Numbered from the stretch's first letter, positions 8,622 to 17,405 are shown. The stretch is 64,000 nucleotides of DNA from Pseudofrankia inefficax (GCF_000166135.1 NC_014666.1:5270001-5334000); one strand, 5' to 3'. Notes: generated from the letters alone by a model not told the origin. Numbers and translations are program-made.

Positions 8622-9522
8622 CAGGTCCGTCCGGCGGGCGGGGCGCCGGGGGGCTGTGCCACAGGGCGGCCGTCTGGCTGCCGACGCCCGCGAGCGAGCC
8701 GTCCGGAGCCCACAGCCGCACCGAGCCGTGGCCGTAGCCGCCGGCCGCCTGCTCGGGGGTGCCGTCGACGAGGACCCAGTCGCTGTCGGGCGCGGCGCCG
8801 ACCCGGATCGTGTTGTCCAGGCTCGACCCGGAACCACGGTCCCCGAGCGCGGCCATGACCATGGTCGGCACGGAGTCGGCCACCAGGGAGAGCAGGGCGG
8901 GCCGGGTCGCCGGCCGGCCGGCGAAGCGGATCCAGAAACGCAGCCGAGGCCCGGCGTCGATCTCGCGCATCTCCACCAGGCCGAAGAAGCCCGGCGGCAC
9001 GTCCGGCGGGAACGGCAGCCGGACCTTCGGGCAGGCCTCGGGCGGCGGCACGACGGGCATCGTCGCGACCACCCCGTCCGCGATCGTGGAGTTGGCCTCG
9101 CCGGACGCGCCCAGCCCGGCGAGCACGATCCGACCGTCGACGCGGCCGGTGACCCGGACCTGCGACGTGCGCCGACCGGCGGCCAGCACCTCGGCGACGA
9201 GGTCGAGGCGCTCGCCGCGTCGCGGTGAGCCCACGAACTGCGCCGTCGCCCACCGCAGCGGACGCTCGGTCGCCGCCTCGACGAGCGCGCTGACGAGGGC
9301 GAGCCCGGCGCCGCCGTACATCCGCCGCAGCTGGGTGAGGTGACGCTCGGCCATCACGACGCTCGCGCGGCTCGCGACGACCCCGTCGGCGTCGGAGCCG
9401 GTCTCGACCACGTCCAGGCCGAGCCACCGCAGGTCCGCGTGACGCCCCGCCTGCGCGCCCGCCGCCGGGTCGGCTCCCTCGTCGCCCAGGGCGGGCTGCG
9501 CGTCTGTCGTCATGTCGGCCAT
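8569..9522 (-). CDS. Acyl-CoA thioesterase-like double hotdog protein
   Basis: A 317-aa protein resembling actinobacterial TesB-like thioesterases with two hotdog domains. The first domain (about 40-155) contains the G-G-A-G-L-A-L-V-S-A-L-V-E-A-A helix, and the second (about 175-290) ends in L-A-G-V-G-S-Q-T-A-A-L-W. It would hydrolyse an acyl-CoA, releasing excess or dead-end CoA esters. Its 3' end overlaps the crotonase gene on the other strand (8569-8621). Start ATG 9522 is used; ATG 9513 would shorten it by three residues. An AT-rich ATCTAGAT site lies 25 bases upstream. Confidence 0.8.
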   Translation of the reverse strand: MADMTTDAQPALGDEGADPAAGAQAGRHADLRWLGLDVVETGSDADGVVASRASVVMAERHLTQLRRMYGGAGLALVSALVEAATERPLRWATAQFVGSPRRGERLDLVAEVLAAGRRTSQVRVTGRVDGRIVLAGLGASGEANSTIADGVVATMPVVPPPEACPKVRLPFPPDVPPGFFGLVEMREIDAGPRLRFWIRFAGRPATRPALLSLVADSVPTMVMAALGDRGSGSSLDNTIRVGAAPDSDWVLVDGTPEQAAGGYGHGSVRLWAPDGSLAGVGSQTAALWHSPPAPRPPDGPVTAPEPRSARPGARRPA

Positions 9523-9542
9523 GGACTCGACCCTACATTTAG

Positions 9543-9559
9543 TAATATCTAGATCTTTT
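9543..9559. promoter_or_regulatory. AT-rich ATCTAGAT site upstream of thioesterase gene
   Basis: TAATATCTAGATCTTTT contains the ATCTAGAT core at 9547-9554, 21-37 bases upstream of the ATG of the minus-strand gene at 9522. It belongs to the shared palindrome set. Confidence 0.55.
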
Positions 9560-9588
9560 GACAGCCGCGACCGGGCCGTCGACCCGGC

Positions 9589-11040
9589 TTACCCGAAGGG
9601 CAGCACGACGGTGCGGGTCTCCAGGTAGGCCTCGACGCCCTCGGGGCCCATCTCCCGGCCGATCCCGGACTGCTTGAAGCCGCCGAACGGGCTGCGCGGC
9701 TCGACGACCGCGACCGAGTTGACCGCGCAGGTGCCGGTGCGGATCCGGCTGGCCACCGCGACGCCGCGGTCGGTGTCCGCGGTCCACACCGAGCCCGACA
9801 GCCCGTAGTCGGAGTCGTTGGCGATGGCCACCGCCTCGTCGGTGTCCCGGTACCGGATCACGGTCACCACCGGGCCGAAGATCTCCTCGCGGGCGATCCG
9901 GCTGGTGTTCTCGACGTCGGCGAACAGCGTGGGCTCGACGTAGAAGCCCGCGTCGAGGCCGGCGGGGCGGCCACCGCCGACGAGCAGCCGGGCGCCACTC
10001 GCCATGCCGTCGGCGAGGTAGCCCTCCACGCGGTCACGCTGGCGCCCGGAGACCACCGGGCCGACGTCGGTGGCGGGATCGCGGGGGTCGCCGACGACCA
10101 GGCCGCGCACGTGGTCGGCCAGGGCGTCGACGATCTCGTTGTAGCGCACGGCGGGCGCCAGGATGCGGCTCTGCGCCGCGCAGACCTGGCCGTTGTTCTG
10201 CAGCCCGGAGTCCAGCAGCTGCGGCACGACGGTGGCGAGGTCGGCGTCGTCGAGGATGATCCCGGCCGACTTGCCGCCGAGCTCCAGCGTGCAGCGGCGC
10301 ACGAGCTGGCCGCAGGTGGCGCCGATGGTCCGGCCCGCCGCGCTGCTGCCGGTGAACGACACCTTGTCGACGCCGGGGTGGGCGACCAGGTAGCGGCCGA
10401 GGTCGGCGCCGCCGGGCAGGATGCTCACCGCGCCGGCGGGGAGGCCAGCGTCCAGGAGAACCTCGGCGAGCAGGAAGGAGCTCACCGGCGCCTCGGGGGG
10501 CGGCTTCAGGATGATCGGTGTGCCGGCGGCGAGCGCGGCGCCGAGCTTCATGCAGGCGAGGAAGATCGGGACGTTCCACGGCACGATGCCGACGGCGACA
10601 CCGACCGGGACCTTCTGGATCAGGACCGGCCCGACCAGGCCGGCGCGCCGCTCCTCGAAGGGGAACCGTTCGGCCAGCTCGGCGTAGCCGTCGAGGACCA
10701 TCGCGGGCGCGATCGCCTGGCCGAACAGCGAGAACTTCGCCGGCGATCCCATCTCGTCGGTGACCAGCCCGGCCAGTTCCTCCGCGCGGGCCTGCAGGCC
10801 GGCGGACACCCGGCGGATCACCTCCGCGCGGTCCTTGCCGGTCGTCGCCGCCCAGTCGCCACCGTCCAGCGCCGCCCGCGCAGCGCCGACCGCCGCGTCG
10901 GCGTCGGCCTCGACGGCCAGCGGGACGCTCGCGACCTGGCGCTGGTCGTGCGGCGAACGGACCTCGATCCGTTCGCCCGAGGCCGGGTTCCGCCACCTGC
11001 CGCCGACGAACAGCTGGTCGCGTTCGATCACTGTGGTCAC
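9589..11040 (-). CDS. Aldehyde dehydrogenase (NAD(P)+)
   Basis: ALDH-superfamily enzyme of 483 aa that oxidises an aldehyde to the acid. The cofactor region P-W-N-V-P, the general-base loop L-E-L-G-G-K-S-A and the nucleophile loop N-N-G-Q-V-C-A-A (catalytic Cys) are all present, as is the C-terminal P-F-G-G-F-K-Q-S-G-I-G-R-E. GTG 11040 is preceded by GGAGGCGAT. It lies 64 bases downstream of the dihydrodipicolinate-reductase-like gene on the same strand. That gap holds three near-copies of GTTCGGGACTA. It probably feeds a carboxylic acid to the CoA ligases in the island. Confidence 0.93.
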   Translation of the reverse strand: MTTVIERDQLFVGGRWRNPASGERIEVRSPHDQRQVASVPLAVEADADAAVGAARAALDGGDWAATTGKDRAEVIRRVSAGLQARAEELAGLVTDEMGSPAKFSLFGQAIAPAMVLDGYAELAERFPFEERRAGLVGPVLIQKVPVGVAVGIVPWNVPIFLACMKLGAALAAGTPIILKPPPEAPVSSFLLAEVLLDAGLPAGAVSILPGGADLGRYLVAHPGVDKVSFTGSSAAGRTIGATCGQLVRRCTLELGGKSAGIILDDADLATVVPQLLDSGLQNNGQVCAAQSRILAPAVRYNEIVDALADHVRGLVVGDPRDPATDVGPVVSGRQRDRVEGYLADGMASGARLLVGGGRPAGLDAGFYVEPTLFADVENTSRIAREEIFGPVVTVIRYRDTDEAVAIANDSDYGLSGSVWTADTDRGVAVASRIRTGTCAVNSVAVVEPRSPFGGFKQSGIGREMGPEGVEAYLETRTVVLPFG

Positions 11041-11104
11041 GCCATCGCCTCCGGGAGGAGCTCGGGACTAGGAGAGGTTCGGGACTACCGGGAGAAGTTC
11101 GGGA

Positions 11105-12187
11105 CTAGCGGTGCAGGTGCGGGGGCTGGGCCACCGGCAGGTCGAGGTGCGTGCGCAGGCCGGGCGGCGCGGCGACGACGACGGGGATCGCGTTGACCGC
11201 AGCCATCGCCGTCCAGATCCGGCCCCAGTAGCCGATGTCGCCGTCCGGCCCCGGCTCGGTCGGCTCGTAGTTGACCCGGAACGACGGCAGGCCGGTGAAG
11301 TAGAGCGCGTACTTGGCGTTCTCGTAGCCCCAGTCGGGCTCGGTGACGTCGTCCATCCGCCAGTAGGACCGGAAGATCACCACCGGCTTGCCGCCGTTCC
11401 ACACCCGCCATTCGAGGCGCATCCCGGCGACGTGCCCCTGCTTGATCGAGCCGGCCCGCACCGTGACGTCCCTGACCGCGACGGCGGGCTCCCAGGTGAA
11501 GTCGTAGTCCTCGACCTCGATGCCCAGGCCGTCGGCCAGCAGGTAGATCGACTCCTTGAAGGTCCGCCCCATCGTGGCGAACATGCGGGGCGGATCGGCC
11601 TTCAGGTCGTCGGGGTGGCGCCCGAAGCCCAGACCGTCGAACATCATCGCCGCCGACGGATGGTTGCGGAAGTCGCCGACCTCCTGCACGACGAGCTCGT
11701 CGATGCGCGAACTCAGCCGGGCGAACGTCAGGGGCAGCAGGTCGCCTGCGAACCCGGGGTGGATGCCGGAACCGAACAGCGAGACCCCGCCCTGCTGGCA
11801 GGCCTCCTCCAGCCGGTCCCTCAGGGCGGCGCCGAGCGCGGGCGGGTAGGTGAAGCCCGACGGCGTGACCAGGTTCTTGCCGCTGCGCAGGATGCGGACG
11901 ATCTCGTCGACGTCGACGTAGAGGGGCGCGTAGTTCACGCAGTCGGCCTCCAGCGCCAGCAGCGCCTCGACGTCGCGCGTCGCGAGCACGCCGATCGGGT
12001 CGATCCCCGCGAGTTCCCCGACGTCCCGGCCGTCCTTCTCCGCCGACGTCACGTAGCAGCCGACGACCTCGAACGCGGGGTTGTCGACCAGATGGCGCAC
12101 CGAGATCTGCCCGATGCTGCCCATCGCCCACTGGATGACCCGCCACGGACGCGTGCTCGCCACAGCCAAGCCCCTCTCGTCGCCCAT
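11105..12187 (-). CDS. Dihydrodipicolinate reductase-like NAD(P)-binding oxidoreductase (paralogue)
   Basis: A 360-aa paralogue of the 1532-2554 protein with an N-terminal Rossmann region (R-V-I-Q-W-A-M-G-S-I-G) and the shared D-V-G-E-L-A-G-I-D-P-I-G segment. Sequence upstream of 12187 is open in frame, but it would overlap the divergent VOC gene, so ATG 12187 (M-G-D-E-R-G) is chosen. A GTG a few codons later is another option. It is divergent from the VOC gene with a 31-base gap. The presence of two family members in one catabolic island hints at two reduction steps or two substrates. Confidence 0.78.
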   Translation of the reverse strand: MGDERGLAVASTRPWRVIQWAMGSIGQISVRHLVDNPAFEVVGCYVTSAEKDGRDVGELAGIDPIGVLATRDVEALLALEADCVNYAPLYVDVDEIVRILRSGKNLVTPSGFTYPPALGAALRDRLEEACQQGGVSLFGSGIHPGFAGDLLPLTFARLSSRIDELVVQEVGDFRNHPSAAMMFDGLGFGRHPDDLKADPPRMFATMGRTFKESIYLLADGLGIEVEDYDFTWEPAVAVRDVTVRAGSIKQGHVAGMRLEWRVWNGGKPVVIFRSYWRMDDVTEPDWGYENAKYALYFTGLPSFRVNYEPTEPGPDGDIGYWGRIWTAMAAVNAIPVVVAAPPGLRTHLDLPVAQPPHLHR

Positions 12188-12206
12188 CTCTGCCCCGATA
12201 GGTCTA

Positions 12207-12218
12207 TATGATTCTGCC
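12207..12218 (+). promoter_or_regulatory. Predicted leaderless promoter of the VOC gene
   Basis: TATGAT (12207-12212) is followed by six bases and then the GTG start at 12219. This is the spacing expected if transcription starts on the first base of the start codon. No Shine-Dalgarno sequence is present. The surrounding GGTCTATATGATT resembles the AT-rich sites elsewhere in the island. Confidence 0.5.
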
Positions 12219-12635
12219 GTGACGAGCGCGAAACTCCACCATGTCGTCTTCTGCGTCCGGCCCGAGAACCAGGAGCGGGCCGCCGACTTCTGGCGCGACC
12301 TCGGGATGACCTTCGGCGAGGTCCCGTTAGCCGAGGAGGGGATCCGGGTCCTGCTCGACTGGTCCGCCGGGATCGAGATCATCTCGCCGACCCAGCCGGA
12401 GGGCACCGAGACGGCCCGCTTCCAGGCCTTCCTCGACGAAGGCGGCGAAGGGATCTACTCCGCGGTGGTTCGCACGTCGGACATCGAGGGCCCGATCTCC
12501 GTCGCCGCCAGTCACGGCGCCCCGGTGCGTTACCGGCAGCACCGGGAGACGGGCGACATCGTCGTGGACGAGGCCGACCTGGAGCCGGTGTGCGGCATGC
12601 CGGTGACCCTGCTGGCCACCAACCTGCCGGACTGA
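12219..12635 (+). CDS. VOC family (glyoxalase/bleomycin-resistance fold) protein
   Basis: A small 138-aa vicinal-oxygen-chelate protein. It opens K-L-H-H-V-V-F-C-V with a potential metal His, then the helix ending F-W-R-D-L-G typical of glyoxalase-fold proteins. Glutamates at the equivalent of the strand ends (I-E-I-I-S and L-E-P-V) could complete a metal site. Possible roles include an epimerase, dioxygenase or binding protein for a CoA thioester or aromatic intermediate. The GTG start directly behind a -10 element suggests a leaderless mRNA. Confidence 0.8.
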   Translation: MTSAKLHHVVFCVRPENQERAADFWRDLGMTFGEVPLAEEGIRVLLDWSAGIEIISPTQPEGTETARFQAFLDEGGEGIYSAVVRTSDIEGPISVAASHGAPVRYRQHRETGDIVVDEADLEPVCGMPVTLLATNLPD

Positions 12636-12663
12636 CTCCATCCCTTCCGGGCCCCCGGCCGGC

Positions 12664-14298
12664 TCAGCGCTTCTCGTAGGTGATCCCGGCGGCTTCGACG
12701 TCCCAGGTCGCCGGGGTGACGCCCTCGGTGCGCAGCTCGCGCTTGAGGACCCGGCCGACGGGGCTACGCGGAAGCTCGTCGCGGAACTCGATGTAGCGCG
12801 GCAGGACGAAGTACGGCAGCGCGTCGACGCACCAGCGGAACAGCTCCTCCTCGGTCAGCGTCGAGCCGGCGACCCGGGTCGCGGTCACCTTCACGTCGTC
12901 CTCGGTGAGCTGGCTGGGGACCGCGTGCACGGCGACGTCGGCGAGCTGCCCGTGGCCCATCAGGACGCGCTCGACCTCGAAGCTCGCGATGTTCTCGCCG
13001 CGCCGGCGCAGGTAGTCGGCCTTGCGGTCGACGAAGTACAGGTAGCCGTCCGCGTCGATCTTGCCGATGTCGCCGGTGTGGTACCACCAGTTGCGGCTGG
13101 TCTCGACCGTGACCTCGGGCCGGCCCCAGTAGCCCTCGAACATCACGTGGGCGCGCTTCGGCCGGATCACGATCTCCCCGTCGGTCCCGGTCGGCAGCTC
13201 CTCGTCCTCGTCGTCGAAGATCCGCACGTCGAAGTACTCGGTGTTCACGATCCCGGCGGCCCGTGGCCTGTTGCGGACCCCCGGCGGCTGCCACGAGATC
13301 AGGCTCGCCTCCGTCACCCCGTAGGCGCCCGAGAACGTGTCGATGCCGAACCGCGAGCGGATCACGTCGTCCACCTCGGGCGGCAGCGGCGCCGCGCCCA
13401 TCAGCCTCAGCGAGGTGTTCGCCGCGGCCGCGCCCGAGCGCGGCATCTCCGGCCGGTCCACGTCGTGCGCCAGCAGGTACGCCATCGTGCCCAGCGTCGA
13501 GGTCAGCGTCGCCCCGGTCCGGTTCATCTCCGGCCAGAAGTTCGACACCGAGAACCGCCGGAAGATCGCCCCGCGCCCGCCGTACACCAGCGTCCCGACG
13601 ACCGCCGTGACCAGCGCGTTGTAGTGGAACATCGGCAGCGGCGTCCAGATGACGTCGTCCGCCGTCCGGCCCCAGCTGTAACCGATCTGGCGGGCCAGCG
13701 CCTCGTGGTAGTTGTGGCTGAGCATGCAGCCCTTCGACAGCCCCGTCGTCCCGCCCGTGTAGATGAAGGTCGCCAGGTCTGACGGCCGGCGGGCGACCGG
13801 GGCCGCGAGCGGCGGCGCCGTGAGCAGGTCGTCCAGCCGGTGACCGGTCGCGCCGGGGAACACCGGAGCTGCCGCCTCACCGGTGATGACCACATGCGTC
13901 AGCTCGTCCAGGTCGGCGGACACGGCGGCGGCCCGCTCGGCGAGGTCGGCGGCGACGACCAGCACCCGCGCGCCCGAGTCGCGCAGCTGGTGGCGCAGGT
14001 ACTCACCCTTGTACGCGGTGTTGATCGGCACCGCCACGGCGCCGGCCCACTGCGCCGCCCACCACGCGACCAGCATCTCCGGGGAGTTCTCCAGCAGCAT
14101 CGCCACCCGGTCACCCGGCACGACCCCGAGCGCCTGGAGGCCACCGCCGAGCCGGGCCGCCGCCGTGCCCACCTCGGCCGCGGTCAGCTTGGTGCCGCAG
14201 ACGTCCAGGTACTCGGCGTCGGGCTCCTGTTCGATCCGCCGCTCCAGCAGCTCGGTGGTCGTGTGCCGCGGGGCACTGCCCCAGACGCCGTCACTCAC
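12664..14298 (-). CDS. AMP-dependent acyl-CoA synthetase (FadD-type)
   Basis: ANL-family ligase of 544 aa. It shows the P-loop Y-T-G-G-T-T-G-L-S-K-G, the substrate-pocket region G-A-Y-G-V-T-E-A-S, the hinge D-x-D-G-Y-L-Y-F-V-D-R-K-A-D-Y-L-R-R-R-G-E-N, and the C-terminal S-P-V-G-R-V-L-K catalytic lysine. GTG 14298 is chosen because GAGGAGGGG lies just upstream; in-frame sequence further upstream runs through the promoter. The divergent AT-rich promoter sites shared with the 14477 gene lie behind it. It is a second acid-activating enzyme of the island, most like fatty-acid or cyclic-acid CoA ligases (crotonobetaine/caiC-like layout). Confidence 0.92.
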   Translation of the reverse strand: MSDGVWGSAPRHTTTELLERRIEQEPDAEYLDVCGTKLTAAEVGTAAARLGGGLQALGVVPGDRVAMLLENSPEMLVAWWAAQWAGAVAVPINTAYKGEYLRHQLRDSGARVLVVAADLAERAAAVSADLDELTHVVITGEAAAPVFPGATGHRLDDLLTAPPLAAPVARRPSDLATFIYTGGTTGLSKGCMLSHNYHEALARQIGYSWGRTADDVIWTPLPMFHYNALVTAVVGTLVYGGRGAIFRRFSVSNFWPEMNRTGATLTSTLGTMAYLLAHDVDRPEMPRSGAAAANTSLRLMGAAPLPPEVDDVIRSRFGIDTFSGAYGVTEASLISWQPPGVRNRPRAAGIVNTEYFDVRIFDDEDEELPTGTDGEIVIRPKRAHVMFEGYWGRPEVTVETSRNWWYHTGDIGKIDADGYLYFVDRKADYLRRRGENIASFEVERVLMGHGQLADVAVHAVPSQLTEDDVKVTATRVAGSTLTEEELFRWCVDALPYFVLPRYIEFRDELPRSPVGRVLKRELRTEGVTPATWDVEAAGITYEKR

Positions 14299-14337
14299 CT
14301 GACCGGTCCCCTCCTCGCCGGCACCACCGCCGGTGAT

Positions 14338-14350
14338 ACATCTAGATATA
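14338..14350. promoter_or_regulatory. ATCTAGAT site upstream of CoA ligase
   Basis: ACATCTAGATATA with the ATCTAGAT core at 14340-14347, about 40 bases upstream of the ligase GTG on the minus strand. It is a member of the island-wide motif set. Confidence 0.55.
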
Positions 14351-14406
14351 ACGAACCCGCGAAACGGGTTGGGCCGATGGCCGGCGATGTCCGCCCGGTC
14401 AACCAT

Positions 14407-14427
14407 AAACATATATATGTTTTGACA
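14407..14427 (+). promoter_or_regulatory. Perfect AT-rich palindrome joined to TTGACA, upstream of 14477 gene
   Basis: AAACATATATATGTTT (14407-14422) is a perfect 16-bp palindrome. The sequence TTGACA, which matches a -35 hexamer, starts on its last base (14422-14427). The gene begins 50 bases later. No convincing -10 is visible at 17 bases. Alternatively the palindrome holds a -10 on either strand. Confidence 0.6.
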
Positions 14428-14476
14428 TAGACGGCAACGCCGTCGGACCAGGGAGCCCACGAGACAGGAGACGACC

Positions 14477-15589
14477 GTGGCCATCGGACACCAGGCAGAG
14501 CCGATCAAGCTCGGGGTGCTGCAGGACTTCGCGATCCCGCCCGGGAGCGCGTACGACACCCGGCAGGACTTTCTCGACGCGCTGGCGCTGGTCTTCGAGG
14601 AGGCACAGGCGTCCGGCCTGCTCGACCGTTCCGTCGAGCTCGTCGAGCGGGACGCCGCCGGGTTACCGACCGGCAGCGTCAGGTCCGTCATCGACGCCTA
14701 CGGCGAGCTCGTCGACGAGGGCTGTCTCGCCGTCTTCGGCCCGCACGTCTCCGAGAACACGATCGCCCTGCGGCCGGAGATCGAGCGGCGGTTCCGGGTG
14801 CCGTCGATCAGCGTCTGCGGTGCCGACCAGTGGCTGGGAAAGTGGACCTTCGCGCTGCCGAACGGGTCGATGACCGACGAGCCGATCGTGCTCGCGCACC
14901 TCGCCGCCAAGGCCGGCGCGCGCACCGTGGGCGTCCTCGTGGAGCGTTCGGTCATCGGCCAGCTGTACGCGCGCAGCTTCCGCGACGCGTGCCGAGAGCT
15001 GGGGCCGCGCATTGTCGCGGAGGAGACGATCGCGCAGACCGGACAGGACATCGCCGACGCGGTCCGGTCGCTGCACGGATCGCGCCCCGACGCGCTCGTG
15101 CACCTCGGCTTCGGTTACGGCGTGATCCGGATCAACGAGGCGCTCGACGCCGTCGGGTGGGACCCGCCGCGGTACCTGGGGACCGCGTTCGAGGACGTGT
15201 ACTTCTCCGACGAGATCTGGGACGCGTACGTCGGCTGGGTCGGGCTGGAGCAGTACGACGAGGCGAACCTGGTCGGCCAACGGTTCCTGGACCGCTTCGA
15301 GGCGGCATACGGACGCCGTCCGGAGTACTACGCGCCGGGGCTGTGCCGCGACGCCGGCGTGGCGCTGGCCCGCGCGTTCGCGGGTGCCGAGCCGCTGTCG
15401 CCGCGAGGCGTCCGTGACGCCCTCGAACGCGTGAAGCTCGTTCCGGCGGCCTCCGGCGCACCGGGAACCACCATCTCCTTCGGCCAGTGGACCCGCCGCG
15501 GCTGGATGGGCTCGGGCTACCTGGTCGCCCGCGCCGTCGAGCCCGACCGCCGGTCCCATCGCCTCGTCGCCCGGTTCGAGCCCAGCTGA
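14477..15589 (+). CDS. Periplasmic-binding-protein type 1 fold protein without signal peptide
   Basis: A 370-aa protein resembling the branched-chain amino acid/amide ABC substrate-binding family (Leu/Ile/Val-binding). It starts I-K-L-G-V-L-Q-D-F and has G-P-H-V-S-E-N-T and I-S-V-C-G-A-D segments. Unlike the two lipoproteins at 33662 and 37008 it has no signal peptide or lipobox: the first 10 residues lead directly into the first beta strand. It is therefore predicted to be cytoplasmic. AGGAGACGACC precedes GTG 14477. No ABC permease or ATPase is near. It might be a cytosolic ligand sensor or carrier, like AmiC-type proteins. Confidence 0.8.
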   Translation: MAIGHQAEPIKLGVLQDFAIPPGSAYDTRQDFLDALALVFEEAQASGLLDRSVELVERDAAGLPTGSVRSVIDAYGELVDEGCLAVFGPHVSENTIALRPEIERRFRVPSISVCGADQWLGKWTFALPNGSMTDEPIVLAHLAAKAGARTVGVLVERSVIGQLYARSFRDACRELGPRIVAEETIAQTGQDIADAVRSLHGSRPDALVHLGFGYGVIRINEALDAVGWDPPRYLGTAFEDVYFSDEIWDAYVGWVGLEQYDEANLVGQRFLDRFEAAYGRRPEYYAPGLCRDAGVALARAFAGAEPLSPRGVRDALERVKLVPAASGAPGTTISFGQWTRRGWMGSGYLVARAVEPDRRSHRLVARFEPS

Positions 15590-15616
15590 CCGTCCCGCGT
15601 TGCATCGCGCTCTACC

Positions 15617-15629
15617 TCTAGATATTTTG
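15617..15629. promoter_or_regulatory. TCTAGATATTTT site upstream of LLM gene
   Basis: CTCTAGATATTTT about 83-95 bases upstream of ATG 15712. It matches the right half of the island palindrome and is followed by GCGACA, a weak -35-like hexamer. Confidence 0.45.
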
Positions 15630-15711
15630 CGACAACAGGGCCAACCACCAGGCTGGTGGACATCGGCGTGCCGGCGCGGGCTCGGCGTCCCCGTCCTTCG
15701 AGGAGCAGATC

Positions 15712-16779
15712 ATGACGACGAACGACGCCGAGACCGTCCAGGTGCACGAGGAGCTCGCCTGCTACCTGCTGGCCGGTCAGCCCGCCTCGTCGCGCGACCT
15801 CGTCGCCGAGGCCATCGGCGCCGAGCAGCTCGGCCTCGGCACCGCCTACATCTCCGAGCGGTACAACAAGAAAGAGGCGGCGACCCTGTCCGGGGCCGCC
15901 GGCGCCGTCACCGAGCGGATCACCATCGCGACCGGGGCGACCAACCACAACACCCGCCACCCGATGGTCACCGCCGGCTACGCCCGCACGATGCAGAGCC
16001 TCACCGGTGGCCGCTTCGTGCTCGGGCTCGGCCGCGGCGTCCCGACCATGCAGGACGCCTACGGCATCCCCCGCATCACGACGGCCCAGATCGAGGACTT
16101 CGTCGGCCTCGTGCGCCGGCTGTTCCGCGGCGAGGCGATCATCGGCCACAAGGGCCCGGCCGGCTCCTGGCCGGTGCTGCACCTCGACGGGAGCCTGGAC
16201 GAGCACCTGCCGATGGGCATCACCGCCTTCGGCCCGCAGACGCTGGAGCTCGGCGGCCGGCTGTTCGACCAGGTCGTGCTGCACACGTTCTTCACCGACG
16301 AGACGACGGCACGCGCGGTGGCCACGGTGAAGCGCGCCGCCGAGCAGGCCGGGCGCGACCCCGACTCGGTCAAGGTCTGGTCCTGCTTCGCGACGATCGG
16401 CGACCATGTCCCGGCGGACAAGCGGCTCATGAAGCTCGTCGGCCGGCTCGGAACCTACCTGCAGGGTTACGGCGACCTGCTCGTGCGCACCAACGGCTGG
16501 GACCTGAAGGTGCTGGAGCGCTTCCTCGCCGACCCGGTCATCAAGGGCGTGCGCGGCCTCGACGTGACCGGCACCCCGGAGCAGCTCGCGCACGCCGCGA
16601 CCCTCATCCCGGCCGAATGGCTCGCCCCGGCCGCCACCGGCAGCCCGGCCGAGTGCGTGGCGGCCGTCCGTAACCAGCTGGCCCTCGGCTGCGACGGCGT
16701 CATCCTGCACGGCGCCACCCCCACCGAGCTCGCCCCCATCGTCGCTGAGTACGCCGCCACGGCATCGGTCACCGCCTGA
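15712..16779 (+). CDS. LLM-class flavin-dependent oxidoreductase (probably F420-dependent)
   Basis: TIM-barrel luciferase-like protein of 355 aa. Its opening (G-A-E-Q-L-G-L-G-T-A-Y-I-S-E-R) and the A-T-G-A-T-N-H-N-T-R-H-P segment are typical of actinobacterial F420-dependent oxidoreductases, as is G-R-F-V-L-G-L-G-R-G. GAGGAGCAG lies before the ATG. In such enzymes F420 accepts or donates hydride to an alcohol, enone or similar substrate; whether this one uses FMN or F420 cannot be read from sequence alone. It may carry out a redox step of the same pathway as the CoA ligase and dehydrogenases. Confidence 0.87.
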   Translation: MTTNDAETVQVHEELACYLLAGQPASSRDLVAEAIGAEQLGLGTAYISERYNKKEAATLSGAAGAVTERITIATGATNHNTRHPMVTAGYARTMQSLTGGRFVLGLGRGVPTMQDAYGIPRITTAQIEDFVGLVRRLFRGEAIIGHKGPAGSWPVLHLDGSLDEHLPMGITAFGPQTLELGGRLFDQVVLHTFFTDETTARAVATVKRAAEQAGRDPDSVKVWSCFATIGDHVPADKRLMKLVGRLGTYLQGYGDLLVRTNGWDLKVLERFLADPVIKGVRGLDVTGTPEQLAHAATLIPAEWLAPAATGSPAECVAAVRNQLALGCDGVILHGATPTELAPIVAEYAATASVTA

Positions 16780-16785
16780 CCACCC

Positions 16786-16925
16786 AGGCCCGGGAGGGCG
16801 CAGGCGCGAGCCCGGCGCGGGCGCGGGCCCGGGAGGGCGCAGGCCCGGGAGGGCGCAGGCCCGGGAGGGCGCAGGCGCGAGCCCGGGGAGGGCGCGGGCC
16901 CGGCGAGGGCACGAGCCCGGGGAGG
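16786..16925. repeat. GC-rich tandem minisatellite
   Basis: Short imperfect tandem units based on GCCCGGGAGGGCGCAG (16 bp), mixed with GGCGCGAGCCCGG variants, repeated across about 140 bases right after the LLM gene stop. No coding role is seen; in-frame translation gives only low-complexity Pro/Ala/Arg. Confidence 0.75.
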
Positions 16926-16961
16926 CACCGCGCCCCGACCGTCCACGTCCTCCCGTCACCT

Positions 16962-17035
16962 TGCTGGCCGTGTTGGCCCTGCAGTGGGCGTGGCAGGCGA
17001 GTTTCTGCGACCGCCCGAGATCCTGCTGGCCAGTT
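16962..17035. repeat. Probable degenerate relative of the 75-bp element
   Basis: TTGGCCCTGCAGTGG followed by CGTGGC parallels the left arm of the element at 47030-47104, and TGCGACCGCCCGAG parallels its right half, at about the same total length. The outer TGATCGC ends are lost. It sits in a long gene-free stretch (16780-17854) rich in repeats. That stretch also has direct copies of CCCTGCGCAnnTGACGATCAT at about 17058 and 17167, with an inverted relative at about 17219. No gene is seen there. Confidence 0.4.
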
Positions 17036-17330
17036 GGCCCCACAGCGGCTGCCGTTTCCCCTGCGCAAGTGACGATCATCGCGCCCTGACACCGTCACGG
17101 TTGTTCATGATCGGCGGTTGGGTAGGGGGAATCGTCGTTCGCCGCCCCGTTTTGTACCATTTTTCCCTGCGCATCTGACGATCATGGCCGTTACCCGCCG
17201 CCGGACGGCTCGAAGTTCGCCAGATGCGCAGGCAGACCGGGTGCCCGGATCCCCCGGCCGACTACTCTTGCCCACCGCGGAAACGGCCGCCCAGGGAGCC
17301 CCGGCGCCCGAGGCGTTCCGCACGGTGGTG

Positions 17331-17405
17331 GATCTTCGCGTTCCGCCGAACGGCCGATCTTCGCGTTCCACGGAACGGCCGATCTTCGCCTTCCGCAGCT
17401 CTGGA
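17331..17405. repeat. Three tandem 25-bp repeats
   Basis: Three consecutive units start GATCTTCGCGTTCC and end GAACGGCC: 17331-17355, 17356-17380, and a decayed third at 17381-17405. They abut the left end of the 189-bp element copy A2. Confidence 0.75.
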
